NCBI GenBank assembly: GCA_964407665.1
Contig: CAYOWK010000019.1
Location: 3,067-67,066, forward strand
Source: CAYOWK01 sp964407665
GTDB taxonomy: Bacteria; Pseudomonadota; Alphaproteobacteria; Caulobacterales; Hyphomonadaceae
Direction of reading: 5' to 3'
DNA length: 64,000 nucleotides
In this document: piece after piece, positions 57,426-64,000 of the stretch
Numbering within the stretch: the first letter of the stretch is position 1
Layout: each line of letters opens with the position of its first letter
Position numbers and translations under genes: made by a program
Notes under the pieces: generated by a model
The model's database searches: none
Told to the model about the DNA's origin: nothing
Seen by the model: the letters and a program-made list of their open reading frames with translations, nothing else

Positions 57426-58604
57426 ATGTTCCAGCACTTCTTCGCCGAACTTCGCTCCGCGAAGGTGCCGGTCACCCTGAAGGAATACCTCACCCTGCTG
57501 GAGGCGATGGACAAGGGCGCCATCGGAAATTCCGTGGAGGAGTTCTACTACCTCGCCCGCGCCGCCCTGGTGAAGGACGAGAAGCACCTCGACCGCTTCG
57601 ACAAGGTCTTCGGCCACGTCTTCAAGGGCCTTGAGGGCGTCGAGGGCGTGGGCACGGCCGAGATCCCCGAGGAGTGGCTCCGCAAGATGTCGGAGAAATT
57701 CCTCACCGAGGAAGAGAAGCGCGAGATCGAGGCGCTGGGCGGCTGGGACAAGCTGATGGAGACGCTGAAGCAGCGTCTGGAAGAACAGAAGAAGCGCCAC
57801 GAGGGCGGAAACAAGTGGATCGGCACCGGCGGCACCTCCCCCTTCGGCGCCTATGGCTACAACCCCGAAGGCGTCCGCATCGGCCAGAAGGAAGGCCGCC
57901 ACCAGCGCGCCGTGAAGGTCTGGGACAAGCGCGAGTTCAAGAACCTCGATGACTCGGTCGAGATCGGCACCCGCAACCTGAAAGTCGCCCTGCGCCGCCT
58001 GCGCAAATGGGCCCGCGAAGGCGCCGCCGAGGAACTCGACCTGCCCGAGACCATCCGCTCAACCGCCAAGGAAGGCTATATCGACGTCGTCATGCGGCCC
58101 GAGCGGCGCAACGCCGTGAAGGTGCTGATGTTCTTTGACGTCGGCGGCTCGATGGACCCCCACGTGAAGGTCTGCGAGGAGCTGTTCTCGGCGGCCCGCA
58201 CCGAATTCAAGAACCTCGAATTCTTCTACTTCCACAACTGCCTCTACGAGGGCGTCTGGAAGGACAACCGCCGCCGCAACGTCTCCAAGATCCCGACGAT
58301 GGACGTGCTCCACCGCTACCCGTCCGACTACAAGGTGATCGTGGTCGGCGACGCCGCGATGAGCCCCTACGAGATCACCTATCCGGGCGGCTCGGTCGAG
58401 CACTGGAACGAGGAAGCCGGCGCCGTCTGGCTCCAGCGCCTCGTCGACGTCTACCCCCACCTCATCTGGCTCAACCCGATGCACCGCTCCGGCTGGGAAT
58501 ACCAGGGCTCCACCAGCCTCATCCGCGAGATCATCGGCGAAAACCGGATGTTCCCGATGACGGTGAAGGGCGTGGAAGAAGCGACGCGGGAGCTGGGGCG
58601 GTAG
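57426..58604 (+). CDS. VWA-domain protein, CoxE-like
   Basis: 392 residues, cytoplasmic. N-terminal helical region (MFQHFFAELRSAKVPVTLKE, conserved in the family) and a Glu/Lys-rich stretch around ~95-130; the VWA domain from ~210: KVLMFFDVGGSMDPHVKVCE (MIDAS variant DVGGS, where Gly replaces the first Ser), LEFFYFHNCLYEGVWKDN, VIVVGDAAMSPYEI. This group commonly works with a MoxR-type AAA+ ATPase as a metal-insertion or assembly chaperone; no such ATPase is next to it here. Start ATG 57426. Confidence 0.88.
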   Translation: MFQHFFAELRSAKVPVTLKEYLTLLEAMDKGAIGNSVEEFYYLARAALVKDEKHLDRFDKVFGHVFKGLEGVEGVGTAEIPEEWLRKMSEKFLTEEEKREIEALGGWDKLMETLKQRLEEQKKRHEGGNKWIGTGGTSPFGAYGYNPEGVRIGQKEGRHQRAVKVWDKREFKNLDDSVEIGTRNLKVALRRLRKWAREGAAEELDLPETIRSTAKEGYIDVVMRPERRNAVKVLMFFDVGGSMDPHVKVCEELFSAARTEFKNLEFFYFHNCLYEGVWKDNRRRNVSKIPTMDVLHRYPSDYKVIVVGDAAMSPYEITYPGGSVEHWNEEAGAVWLQRLVDVYPHLIWLNPMHRSGWEYQGSTSLIREIIGENRMFPMTVKGVEEATRELGR

Positions 58605-58922
58605 GGACGGCGCCACGGGCGCGCCTGTAGGGTGCATTGAAGCCGAAGGCGCAAATGCACCACCCGTCCACAACGCTCTGGGTCGGTAGCCACAGCGCTG
58701 CAGACGCCACAGCCGCTCGCCTCCCCATGACGCGAAGCGTTAGGGGGTTTGAACGCGACAAGCGTTCATGGGATCGCGGGCGCAAGCCCGCGAGACGGAG
58801 GGGGAGCAACCTCTCCGCGACGGGACAGATCGCGCACGCCGCCTGCCCCCTCCGTCACGCCGCTTCGTGGCGCGCCACCTCCCCCAGTCTTCGACTGGTG
58901 GAGGCGAAGTCCCGGCGCGTGA
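58605..58922. repeat. Palindrome-rich segment beside the DUF559 nuclease gene
   Basis: At least three strong inverted repeats: GAACGC / GCGTTC (58751-58756, 58762-58767); TCGCGGGC-GCAA-GCCCGCGA (58774-58793, GNRA loop); and GACGGAGGGGG (58794-58804) with its exact complement CCCCCTCCGTC (58846-58856). A further ACGCCGCTTCGTGGCGC lies at ~58,857-58,874. No coding frame. The segment ends at the stop of the DUF559 gene. Confidence 0.75.
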
Positions 58923-59300
58923 TCAGCTTTCCTCTTCGGGAGCGAAAGTTCTGGGTGGCATCGACTCGCCAATCAACCGCATGACGCCGTCCGGATTCCG
59001 ATAGACTTCGAAGTTCCAGAATCGAAGCACAGTCCAACCCTCACCGGCCAGCTTTGCCCTCCGGCGCGCATCATGCGCGCGCTCGCTGGCCGTCGAATGG
59101 GTCTCGCCATCCACCTCCACGGCGAGTCTGGCCTTCACGCAGGCAAAATCGAGAATGTAGGGCTCGACCGGATGCTGCGTCCGGAACTGCCAGCCATCCA
59201 GTCGCCGCCCCTTCAGCCGAGACCAGAGAATCCGCTCCGCCTTCGTAAGGTCACGGCGTAAGGTCTTCGCCCGCTGGCGGGTTTGCGCAGCTGCTTTCAC
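58923..59300 (-). CDS. DUF559 protein, Vsr-like endonuclease fold
   Basis: 125 residues. DUF559 is a compact PD-(D/E)XK-type domain related to very-short-patch repair enzymes. Motifs: LRRDLTKAERILWSRLKG (leading helix), FRTQHPVEPYILDFACV (ILDF: catalytic Asp), LAVEVDGETHSTASERAHD (E-x-D-G: second acidic motif), WTVLRFWNFEVYRNPDGVM. All signature residues are intact. The function of these widespread single-domain proteins is unknown. The adjacent strongly palindromic segment, seen beside many DUF559 genes in related bacteria, invites a link with repeats. Confidence 0.88.
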   Translation of the reverse strand: MKAAAQTRQRAKTLRRDLTKAERILWSRLKGRRLDGWQFRTQHPVEPYILDFACVKARLAVEVDGETHSTASERAHDARRRAKLAGEGWTVLRFWNFEVYRNPDGVMRLIGESMPPRTFAPEEES

Positions 59301-59312
59301 GACCTCTTCCCC

Positions 59313-59783
59313 TCACCCATCATCAAACCGGTTCGTCCCCTCAGGCGCGTCCGCTCGGAAGCCGGGTTTCCAGTGTTGTTCGGGGCCGGGCGGGTTGAAG
59401 TGGCGGTTCCAGACGAAGGGCTCCACCCGGATCATCCGCAGCCCGTTCAGCGCCGCGTGCTCCAGCAGGATGCGGGTGATGGATTCGCGCGCGTCCACCT
59501 CGTGGATATGCTTGAGCGTGGAGACCGGCACTTTCCCTAGCGCATGCACCAGGCTGGCGTAGATCACATCCAGCGGCGCCGGGGTGGGCGCGGGCAGGAT
59601 GCCCTCCCGGCCCAGCGCCTCGCCAATCCGCTCCGCCAGCCGCCGCACCGGCATGCCCGAGCGGTCGTTCACCGTCGCATGGAAGCCGACCGTGATGTCG
59701 TAGGCCTTCGCAATCGCATGCTCGATGACCGTAACGGCCACAGCGTCGAGATCGGGCGGGGTCAGATCATGGCGGTAGGTCAT
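59313..59783 (-). CDS. Hypothetical protein
   Basis: 156 residues from ATG 59781-59783; a further 80 codons upstream in frame are Arg/Gly-rich and overlap the opposite SDR gene, so are ignored. Mixed alpha/beta, no signal peptide: AVTVIEHAIAKAYDITVGFH, RRLAERIGEALGREGI, VSTLKHIHEVDARESITRIL, GLRMIRVEPFVWNRHFNP. No family recognised. It is 12 bases upstream-to-downstream of the DUF559 gene on the same strand and may share its transcript. Confidence 0.6.
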   Translation of the reverse strand: MTYRHDLTPPDLDAVAVTVIEHAIAKAYDITVGFHATVNDRSGMPVRRLAERIGEALGREGILPAPTPAPLDVIYASLVHALGKVPVSTLKHIHEVDARESITRILLEHAALNGLRMIRVEPFVWNRHFNPPGPEQHWKPGFRADAPEGTNRFDDG

Positions 59784-59930
59784 GCCCGCACACTGATGCG
59801 AACAAAACGGGAACGCAAGACCCGCGAGACCGGAAAACCTGTGAGGTGAAGACTGGCATGTCGGCCCGGGCCGCCGCCGCACGTCTTCACCCCGCAAGCG
59901 GCCCGTTCCGGGCCCATGGGGACGGCGCAC

Positions 59931-60731
59931 ATGATCCTGCAGGGCAAGACGGCCATCATCTATGGCGGCGCAGGCGCGCTGGGCGGGGCCGCAGCCCGGG
60001 CGTTCGCCGCCGAGGGCGCCCACGTCTTCCTAGCCGGACGCACCCGCTCAACACTTGAGACGGCGGCGCAGGAGATCACGGCGGCAGGCGGCCGGGCGTC
60101 TGTCTCCGTGGTGGATGCGCTGGATGAGGCGCAGGTCAACCGCCACGCCGACGAGGCAGCAGAGGCGGCGGGCGGCATCGACATCTCCCTCAACCTGATC
60201 GCCGTGCCGCAGGTCCAGGGCACGCCGCTGGCTGACCTGTCGTTCGAGGAGTTCGCCCTCCCCCTGCACGCCTACACCCGAACCAACTTCCTGACCGCGA
60301 AGGCGGCCGCCCGGCACATGGCGGCGCGCGGTTCGGGGGTCATCCAGATGATCTCGACGCCCGGCTCGCGCATGGCGGGCGCCGGCTTCCTCGGCTACGC
60401 GGCGGCCTGCGCCTCGCTGGAGGCGATGACGCGCGCCCTGTCCGGCGAACTCGGGCCCATGGGCGTCCGCGTCGTCTGCCTGATGGCGGACGCCGTACCC
60501 GAAGCACTGGCCCGCGGCTCCCACACGGCGGCAGCATTCCAGAAGATGGCCGACGGCGCGGGCCTCACCGTACCGGAGCTGCTGGAGGCGCGCCGCGGCA
60601 TGTCCTCGCTCCAGCGCATGCCGACGCTGGCCGAGGTCGGCCAGACGCTGGCGTTCCTGGCCTCCGACCGCGCCAGCGCGATCACCGGCGCCATCGTCAA
60701 CGCCACCTGCGGGTTTGTGGTGGACCGGTAG
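59931..60731 (+). CDS. SDR-family protein lacking the catalytic lysine
   Basis: 266 residues from ATG 59931 (a GTG-like ATG five codons earlier is possible). Rossmann start GKTAIIYGGAGALGGAAARAF (TGxxxGxG variant GGAGALGG), AGRTRSTLE (NADP-type Arg), and DALDEAQVNRH. In the active site the usual Y-x-x-x-K reads YAAAC: Tyr is present (GFLGYAAACASLEAM), Lys is Cys. The Ser strand is IQMISTPGS. Without Lys, hydride transfer would be poor or absent, so the protein may be a binding/scaffold member or use a changed mechanism. C-terminal end TGAIVNATCGFVVDR. Confidence 0.82.
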   Translation: MILQGKTAIIYGGAGALGGAAARAFAAEGAHVFLAGRTRSTLETAAQEITAAGGRASVSVVDALDEAQVNRHADEAAEAAGGIDISLNLIAVPQVQGTPLADLSFEEFALPLHAYTRTNFLTAKAAARHMAARGSGVIQMISTPGSRMAGAGFLGYAAACASLEAMTRALSGELGPMGVRVVCLMADAVPEALARGSHTAAAFQKMADGAGLTVPELLEARRGMSSLQRMPTLAEVGQTLAFLASDRASAITGAIVNATCGFVVDR

Positions 60732-60734
60732 GCC

Positions 60735-61706
60735 CTACTTCGCCGCCCGCTCTTCCTGGCGCGCGCCCGCCAGCATGTGCGTCAGCGAGTAGTTCCCGGC
60801 GTGGCAGGCGAACTCGTACATCCGCTCGTCCGAACGGGTCATCGAATACTCCACCGTCCAGGGCTTCGAATAATAGGCCGGGTCGGTGATCGTGTAGCGA
60901 TAGACGATCTCGTCCGGCCCGTTGAACTCGAACCGCTCCTCGACGACCGAGTCCGGGCTCTTCACCGTCATGATACCGTGCGTGGAGGTGGCCGGATCCG
61001 GGTGCCGCGTCTCGACGATCAGGGCGTCGCCCTCCCATCGCGCAATCGAATCCCCGCCAACAGGCAGCACCTGCCTCGGCATGTGCGGCGCGCCGATGGG
61101 GATCACGCGCGTGTCGTCATAGGCCTCGGTCTGGATCACCATGTGACCGGCGGTCTGCACGATCCGGTGCAGCATCGAGGCCGTACGGATCTGCAGCGGC
61201 GCCCAGCCGACGCCGCCGATGCAGCGCTCGGTCGTCATGCGCTGCTCGGGGCCATCCAGCCCGCCGATATAGGCGCGCTGCGCCGCGCGGCCTGCAGGCG
61301 TGTAGGGCAGCTTGCCGTCAGGCGGATCGATCACCAGCGAGGAGCGATGCTCGCCGCGCACGATGGCGAGCGTCTCCGCGTCCGGCTCGGCCAGTTCGGG
61401 ATCGAGCTGGTCGGGGTGAGCCGCACGGGCAAGAATGTCCTGCACCAGCGCCTTCGCCTCGGTCTGGTCGAGGACAAGCTTCTGGACCCCCGCCGGACGC
61501 TCCATGGGCGACAGCCACCGGTTGGTCCAGATCCCCTGCATGTCGGGCTTGCCGTCCGGCGTGCGCGGAATGGCGGCCTGCTGGCCTGCGGCACGCGCAG
61601 GCGTTTCGGCGAGCATGGCCGGAGCCAGGGCGCCCGCCAGAACCGCCGCCGCACAGGCGCCGGCCAGCCAGCGCTTCGCATTCCGTCTCTGCATCGCCCG
61701 GCCCAT
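60735..61706 (-). CDS. Secreted protein of the PDGKPDMQGIWT group
   Basis: 323 residues from ATG 61706 (GGGAG five bases upstream; an ATG nine codons earlier is also open). Signal/anchor at ~13-35 (AKRWLAGACAAAVLAGALAP). Early in the mature part RTPDGKPDMQGIWTNRWL is the group signature, found in many secreted proteins of Proteobacteria and Acidobacteria. Then TPAGRAAQRAYIGGLDGPEQRMTTERCIG, DDTRVIPIGAPHM, WEGDALIVETRHP and VVEERFEFNGPDEIVYRYT. Mostly beta with two Cys. No function is established for this group. Confidence 0.78.
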   Translation of the reverse strand: MGRAMQRRNAKRWLAGACAAAVLAGALAPAMLAETPARAAGQQAAIPRTPDGKPDMQGIWTNRWLSPMERPAGVQKLVLDQTEAKALVQDILARAAHPDQLDPELAEPDAETLAIVRGEHRSSLVIDPPDGKLPYTPAGRAAQRAYIGGLDGPEQRMTTERCIGGVGWAPLQIRTASMLHRIVQTAGHMVIQTEAYDDTRVIPIGAPHMPRQVLPVGGDSIARWEGDALIVETRHPDPATSTHGIMTVKSPDSVVEERFEFNGPDEIVYRYTITDPAYYSKPWTVEYSMTRSDERMYEFACHAGNYSLTHMLAGARQEERAAK

Positions 61707-61836
61707 GTCGTCTCCCGCACTTTTGAGAAGCATATGCAGGATTGCAGGGTTCAGACAGTGATGTTTCGCTCAGGCGCCCCTATTGACGCTACGTAACTCA
61801 CGCTGCCAGCGGAATTGTGATGCGGGGAGCGCGCGT

Positions 61837-62319
61837 CTAGACGGCGACCTGCAAAAGCTGCCCCGCCGCTGAGGCAGGTTCGGCGCTTCCGGCGCCATCG
61901 GCGCCGGTCGCCTCGCGCAACTTCTGCTTCAGCATCTCTTCGACCTTCTCCTCGAACGCCTGCTGCTGTTCAGCCGGCATTGCATCGACGCTCTCCTCGG
62001 TCTCGCCGAGCGCCTTGAGGATCTGCTCGCGCAGACGCTCGGCCGGCGTCTTCTTCATCTCCTCGAGGAACACGTCCTCGGCGGTCGGCGCGGAGCTTTC
62101 GGTCGCCTCACCTGGCTGGGTCTGGAGGAACAGGATGGCCTCCACCGGCAGCCCGCCAGACTGCGCAGTCGGCAGATAAGTATTGCTGGCGGCAGTATCT
62201 GCCGCCTTCTCGGGCGGCAATTTTTGCGCGCCAGGAAAAATGGCGCCGTCCGTCTCGCGGGTTTTTCCCAGCGAAGACAGGAAGATGGAGGGATCAAAGG
62301 CGAAACTGCCGACCTGCAT
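61837..62319 (-). CDS. Hypothetical protein with acidic coiled-coil tail
   Basis: 160 residues, no signal peptide. N-terminus MQVGSFAFDPSIFLSSLGKT, a variable middle and a helical end (RLREQILKALGETEESVDAM, then EEKVEEMLKQKLREATG), Ala/Ser-rich tail. Composition resembles flagellar or small structural proteins but no family was recognised. Followed downstream (minus strand) by no gene within 100 bases. Confidence 0.65.
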   Translation of the reverse strand: MQVGSFAFDPSIFLSSLGKTRETDGAIFPGAQKLPPEKAADTAASNTYLPTAQSGGLPVEAILFLQTQPGEATESSAPTAEDVFLEEMKKTPAERLREQILKALGETEESVDAMPAEQQQAFEEKVEEMLKQKLREATGADGAGSAEPASAAGQLLQVAV

Positions 62320-62394
62320 GGCTGCGCTGTGCTCCCGAACTCACGGGAAACGTCGCAAGTCAGGGGCCAGGCCGGCAGATCGGCTATTCAGCTA

Positions 62395-62679
62395 TCAGTT
62401 GTTGGCGGTCAGCGGATCGATGATCTGCGGGATCTCGGTGATCCGGGTGACGGGGATGCCGCTGAGTTCGGCGTGCTTGCGGATCGCGTCCTCGCTGGAC
62501 GCCAGATAGATGCAGTACGTCTTGTCGCCCGCCACATAGCTGTGCTGCCACTGAAGGCCGTCAGGGATCTGCTCGATCGCCCGGTTCGACGCCCGGGCCG
62601 CCCCGCACAGCTCAACGATCGACATCCCTCCGATTCCGGGGATGTCCCGCTCAATCATGTATCGCTTCATTTGCGGCAT
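62395..62679 (-). CDS. DUF4242 protein
   Basis: 94 residues from ATG 62677-62679 (a second ATG three codons in gives the more usual start, MKRYMIERDIPGIGG). The sequence YMIERDIPGIGGMSIVELCG, then LQWQHSYVAGDKTYCIYLAS and IRKHAELSGIPVTRITEIPQ, matches the DUF4242 (nickel-responsive-regulator-like ferredoxin-fold) group, in which a short metal-binding or ligand-binding function is suspected. Divergent from the LysR gene; likely its target. Confidence 0.82.
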   Translation of the reverse strand: MPQMKRYMIERDIPGIGGMSIVELCGAARASNRAIEQIPDGLQWQHSYVAGDKTYCIYLASSEDAIRKHAELSGIPVTRITEIPQIIDPLTANN

Positions 62680-62759
62680 CCCGGTCTCTTTCCCTGCTGG
62701 AACAGGGTGAAACCTGACGGCAAACGGCTCTCCGGCCAAACTAAAATTTCTTGGCACGA

Positions 62760-62776
62760 CTAAAGCCTACCTTTAG
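62760..62776. promoter_or_regulatory. LysR-type operator candidate
   Basis: CTAAAG-CCTAC-CTTTAG, a perfect inverted repeat between the divergent DUF4242 and LysR genes, ten bases before the LysR ATG. Its T-N-A symmetrical architecture is the type recognised by LysR regulators; it would repress or autoregulate its own gene and control the DUF4242 gene. Confidence 0.6.
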
Positions 62777-62785
62777 TATCCAGAC

Positions 62786-63742
62786 ATGGTCGCACCCACC
62801 CACCTCAGGTCGCTTCAGGCGCTCGAACTCGCCGTACGGACCCGCTCCCTGAAACGGGCGGCGGACATCCTGTCGATTACGCCTGCGGCTGTCGGGCAGC
62901 GGGTAAAGGCGCTGGAGGACTATCTCGGCGTCGACCTGCTGGTGCGCGGCCGGTCCGGCCTGACGCCCACGCCCGCGCTGGTGACGGCGCTGCCCCACCT
63001 CGAAGCCGCCTTTCGCGAACTCGCTGCAGCGGCGGATACGCTCGATCTCCACCGGGGCCACGAGATTCACATCGCCACAGTCTCGGACTTCGCAGACCTG
63101 TGGCTGAGGCGTCGGATCGGCGAATTCCAGACCCGCCACCCGAACATCAGCTTCTGCATCAACGGCGAGGGCGACGCTCCCCTGCGTCTCGGTCCGGTGG
63201 ACTGCACGATAACCTTCGATGCACCGGCCGACTCAGCAGCGGTCGACAGGCTGTTCCCGGACTTCGTCCTTCCGGTCAGCTCTCCGGAAAACGCCCGCCG
63301 GATCTACCGGCTGCCAAAGCGCAAGCGGCTGGAGGGGTTCCCGCTCCTCCATCTCGATTTCTACCGCAACGACCCCGCCGCACCGTCCTGGCCTGCCTGG
63401 GTGGAGCACAACGAATTTCACCGCTCGGCGCCCGAACGCGGAATGCGGTTCCAGCGGATCAGCGCAGCGCTCGAGGCTGTCCTGGCGGACGCCGGCCTTG
63501 CCATATGCGGTCTCGCTCTGGCGGCCGACCTGATCGACGACGGCAGGCTGACCCTGCCCTTCCCCACATCGACCGGCTGCTGGACACAGCACGAGTTCCA
63601 GGCCCGTTACCGTCCGGACGCGCTCTCACGGCCGCAGATCGCGCGCTTCCGGGCGTGGCTTCGCGAAGAGGGTCTCAAAACACGCGACAGGCTGACGAGC
63701 CTCGTTGGCCAGAGCCCGATCCATAGAACCGCTTCCGGATAG
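62786..63742 (+). CDS. LysR-family transcriptional regulator
   Basis: 318 residues. N-terminal winged helix (VAPTHLRSLQALELAVRTRS, LKRAADILSITPAAVGQRVKALEDYLG: the GcvA subgroup with AVS replaced by AVG) followed by a periplasmic-binding-protein-like effector domain (IHIATVSDFADLWLRRRIGEF, PDFVLPVSSPENA, LLHLDFYRND, GLAICGLALAADLIDDGRLTLPFP). The small Cys/Ser at the effector site is not diagnostic. It is divergent from the DUF4242 gene, with the inverted repeat between them as probable target. Confidence 0.9.
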   Translation: MVAPTHLRSLQALELAVRTRSLKRAADILSITPAAVGQRVKALEDYLGVDLLVRGRSGLTPTPALVTALPHLEAAFRELAAAADTLDLHRGHEIHIATVSDFADLWLRRRIGEFQTRHPNISFCINGEGDAPLRLGPVDCTITFDAPADSAAVDRLFPDFVLPVSSPENARRIYRLPKRKRLEGFPLLHLDFYRNDPAAPSWPAWVEHNEFHRSAPERGMRFQRISAALEAVLADAGLAICGLALAADLIDDGRLTLPFPTSTGCWTQHEFQARYRPDALSRPQIARFRAWLREEGLKTRDRLTSLVGQSPIHRTASG

Positions 63743-63755
63743 GGCGATGCTCCGC

Positions 63756-64000
63756 CTACTCCGCGTCCAGCGCGTCGAGCACGCCGTTGACGGCCTCGTC
63801 CACCAGCGCATCCGTCTCGGCCTGCGCCATGACGCGGATCAGCGGCTCGGTGCCGGACTTCCGCACCAGGAGACGCCCGCGCGCGCCCAGAGCCTTCTCG
63901 GCGGCGGCGATGGCGTCCTGGACTTTCTTGCGGGCCATCGGGTCGGCGCCGGTGAATTTGCGGTTGACCAGCTTCTGCGGCGCCGGCTCGAACACGTGCG
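63756..64000 (-). CDS. glmM: Phosphoglucosamine mutase, C-terminal end
   Basis: The last ~80 residues; the gene continues beyond base 64,000. Interconverts glucosamine-6- and -1-phosphate for UDP-GlcNAc. The C-terminal domain signature is present: KLVNRKF, AAEKALGARGRLLVRKSGTEPLIRVMAQA (RKSGTEP phosphate-binding loop) and ending DALVDEAVNGVLDALDAE. Phosphomannomutase/phosphoglucomutase share this loop, but the LLVRKSGTEPLIRVM form is that of GlmM. Convergent with the LysR gene, 13 bases apart. Confidence 0.93.
   Translation of the reverse strand, partial: HVFEPAPQKLVNRKFTGADPMARKKVQDAIAAAEKALGARGRLLVRKSGTEPLIRVMAQAETDALVDEAVNGVLDALDAE

Noticed and set aside
1..64000. Curlin subunit genes
   Set aside because: No gene with S-x5-Q-x-G-x-x-N-type repeats was found, in spite of csgFG.

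Overview
The window is a high-GC chromosomal segment of an alphaproteobacterium, most likely Caulobacterales and probably Hyphomonadaceae-like. This rests on the ffh / rpsP / rimM context, S16 with a long Ala/Glu tail, csgF-csgG without other curli genes, a CYP153-like P450, and the style of the intergenic palindromes. The placement is inference from protein style, not from a phylogeny.

Region 1 (1-12.7 kb) is a surface and secretion island. It holds the 5' end of an RTX calcium-binding protein, a heavily decayed IS3-family element, an arabinose-5-phosphate isomerase (kdsD), a thymidine kinase with a one-base frameshift, a type I secretion ABC transporter with its HlyD-like partner, a subtilisin-type lipoprotein with an autotransporter-like C-terminus, and a minus-strand csgF-csgG operon followed by a small Cys-rich secreted protein and a DUF4214-like lipoprotein.

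Region 2 (13-21.3 kb) is a phage-derived block with two convergent halves. The plus-strand half is a recombination cassette: a small coupled ORF, a PD-(D/E)XK exonuclease, a Sak4-like RecA-fold ATPase and an HNH endonuclease. The minus-strand half is a packaging and modification cassette: a ParB-methyltransferase fusion, a DUF5681 small-terminase-like protein and the large terminase. No portal, capsid, tail or integrase gene is present, so it is a relic or a satellite-type element. About 1.8 kb of apparently gene-free, decayed DNA follows.

Region 3 (23-42 kb) is mostly housekeeping. It includes an FAD oxidoreductase, NAD synthase, a secreted methyltransferase-like protein, Hsp20 with a ROSE-like thermometer candidate, a rhomboid protease, a GST-like protein, a glycosyltransferase, a degenerate GGDEF/EAL protein, three tandem small secreted paralogs, an amidohydrolase, an acyl-CoA dehydrogenase preceded by a strongly structured candidate RNA, a MarR / glutaredoxin-like / lipoprotein operon, and formate-tetrahydrofolate ligase. 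Several dispersed palindromic repeats with TCATCCCG / CGGGATGA ends lie here.

Region 4 (42-64 kb) holds a seven-repeat Cys-rich secreted protein, a TIR / transmembrane / pseudo-trypsin protein, the P450, a GT2-GT39 pair, the ffh-aroQ-rpsP-GNAT-rimM cluster (without trmD-rplS), an M23 peptidase, a transglutaminase, two VWA-type proteins, a DUF559 nuclease beside dense palindromes, an SDR lacking its catalytic Lys, a LysR / DUF4242 divergent pair, and the 3' end of glmM. The most unusual items are the TIR-pseudoprotease, the Y-shaped RNA candidate, the two-sided phage relic and the DUF559-palindrome neighbourhood.
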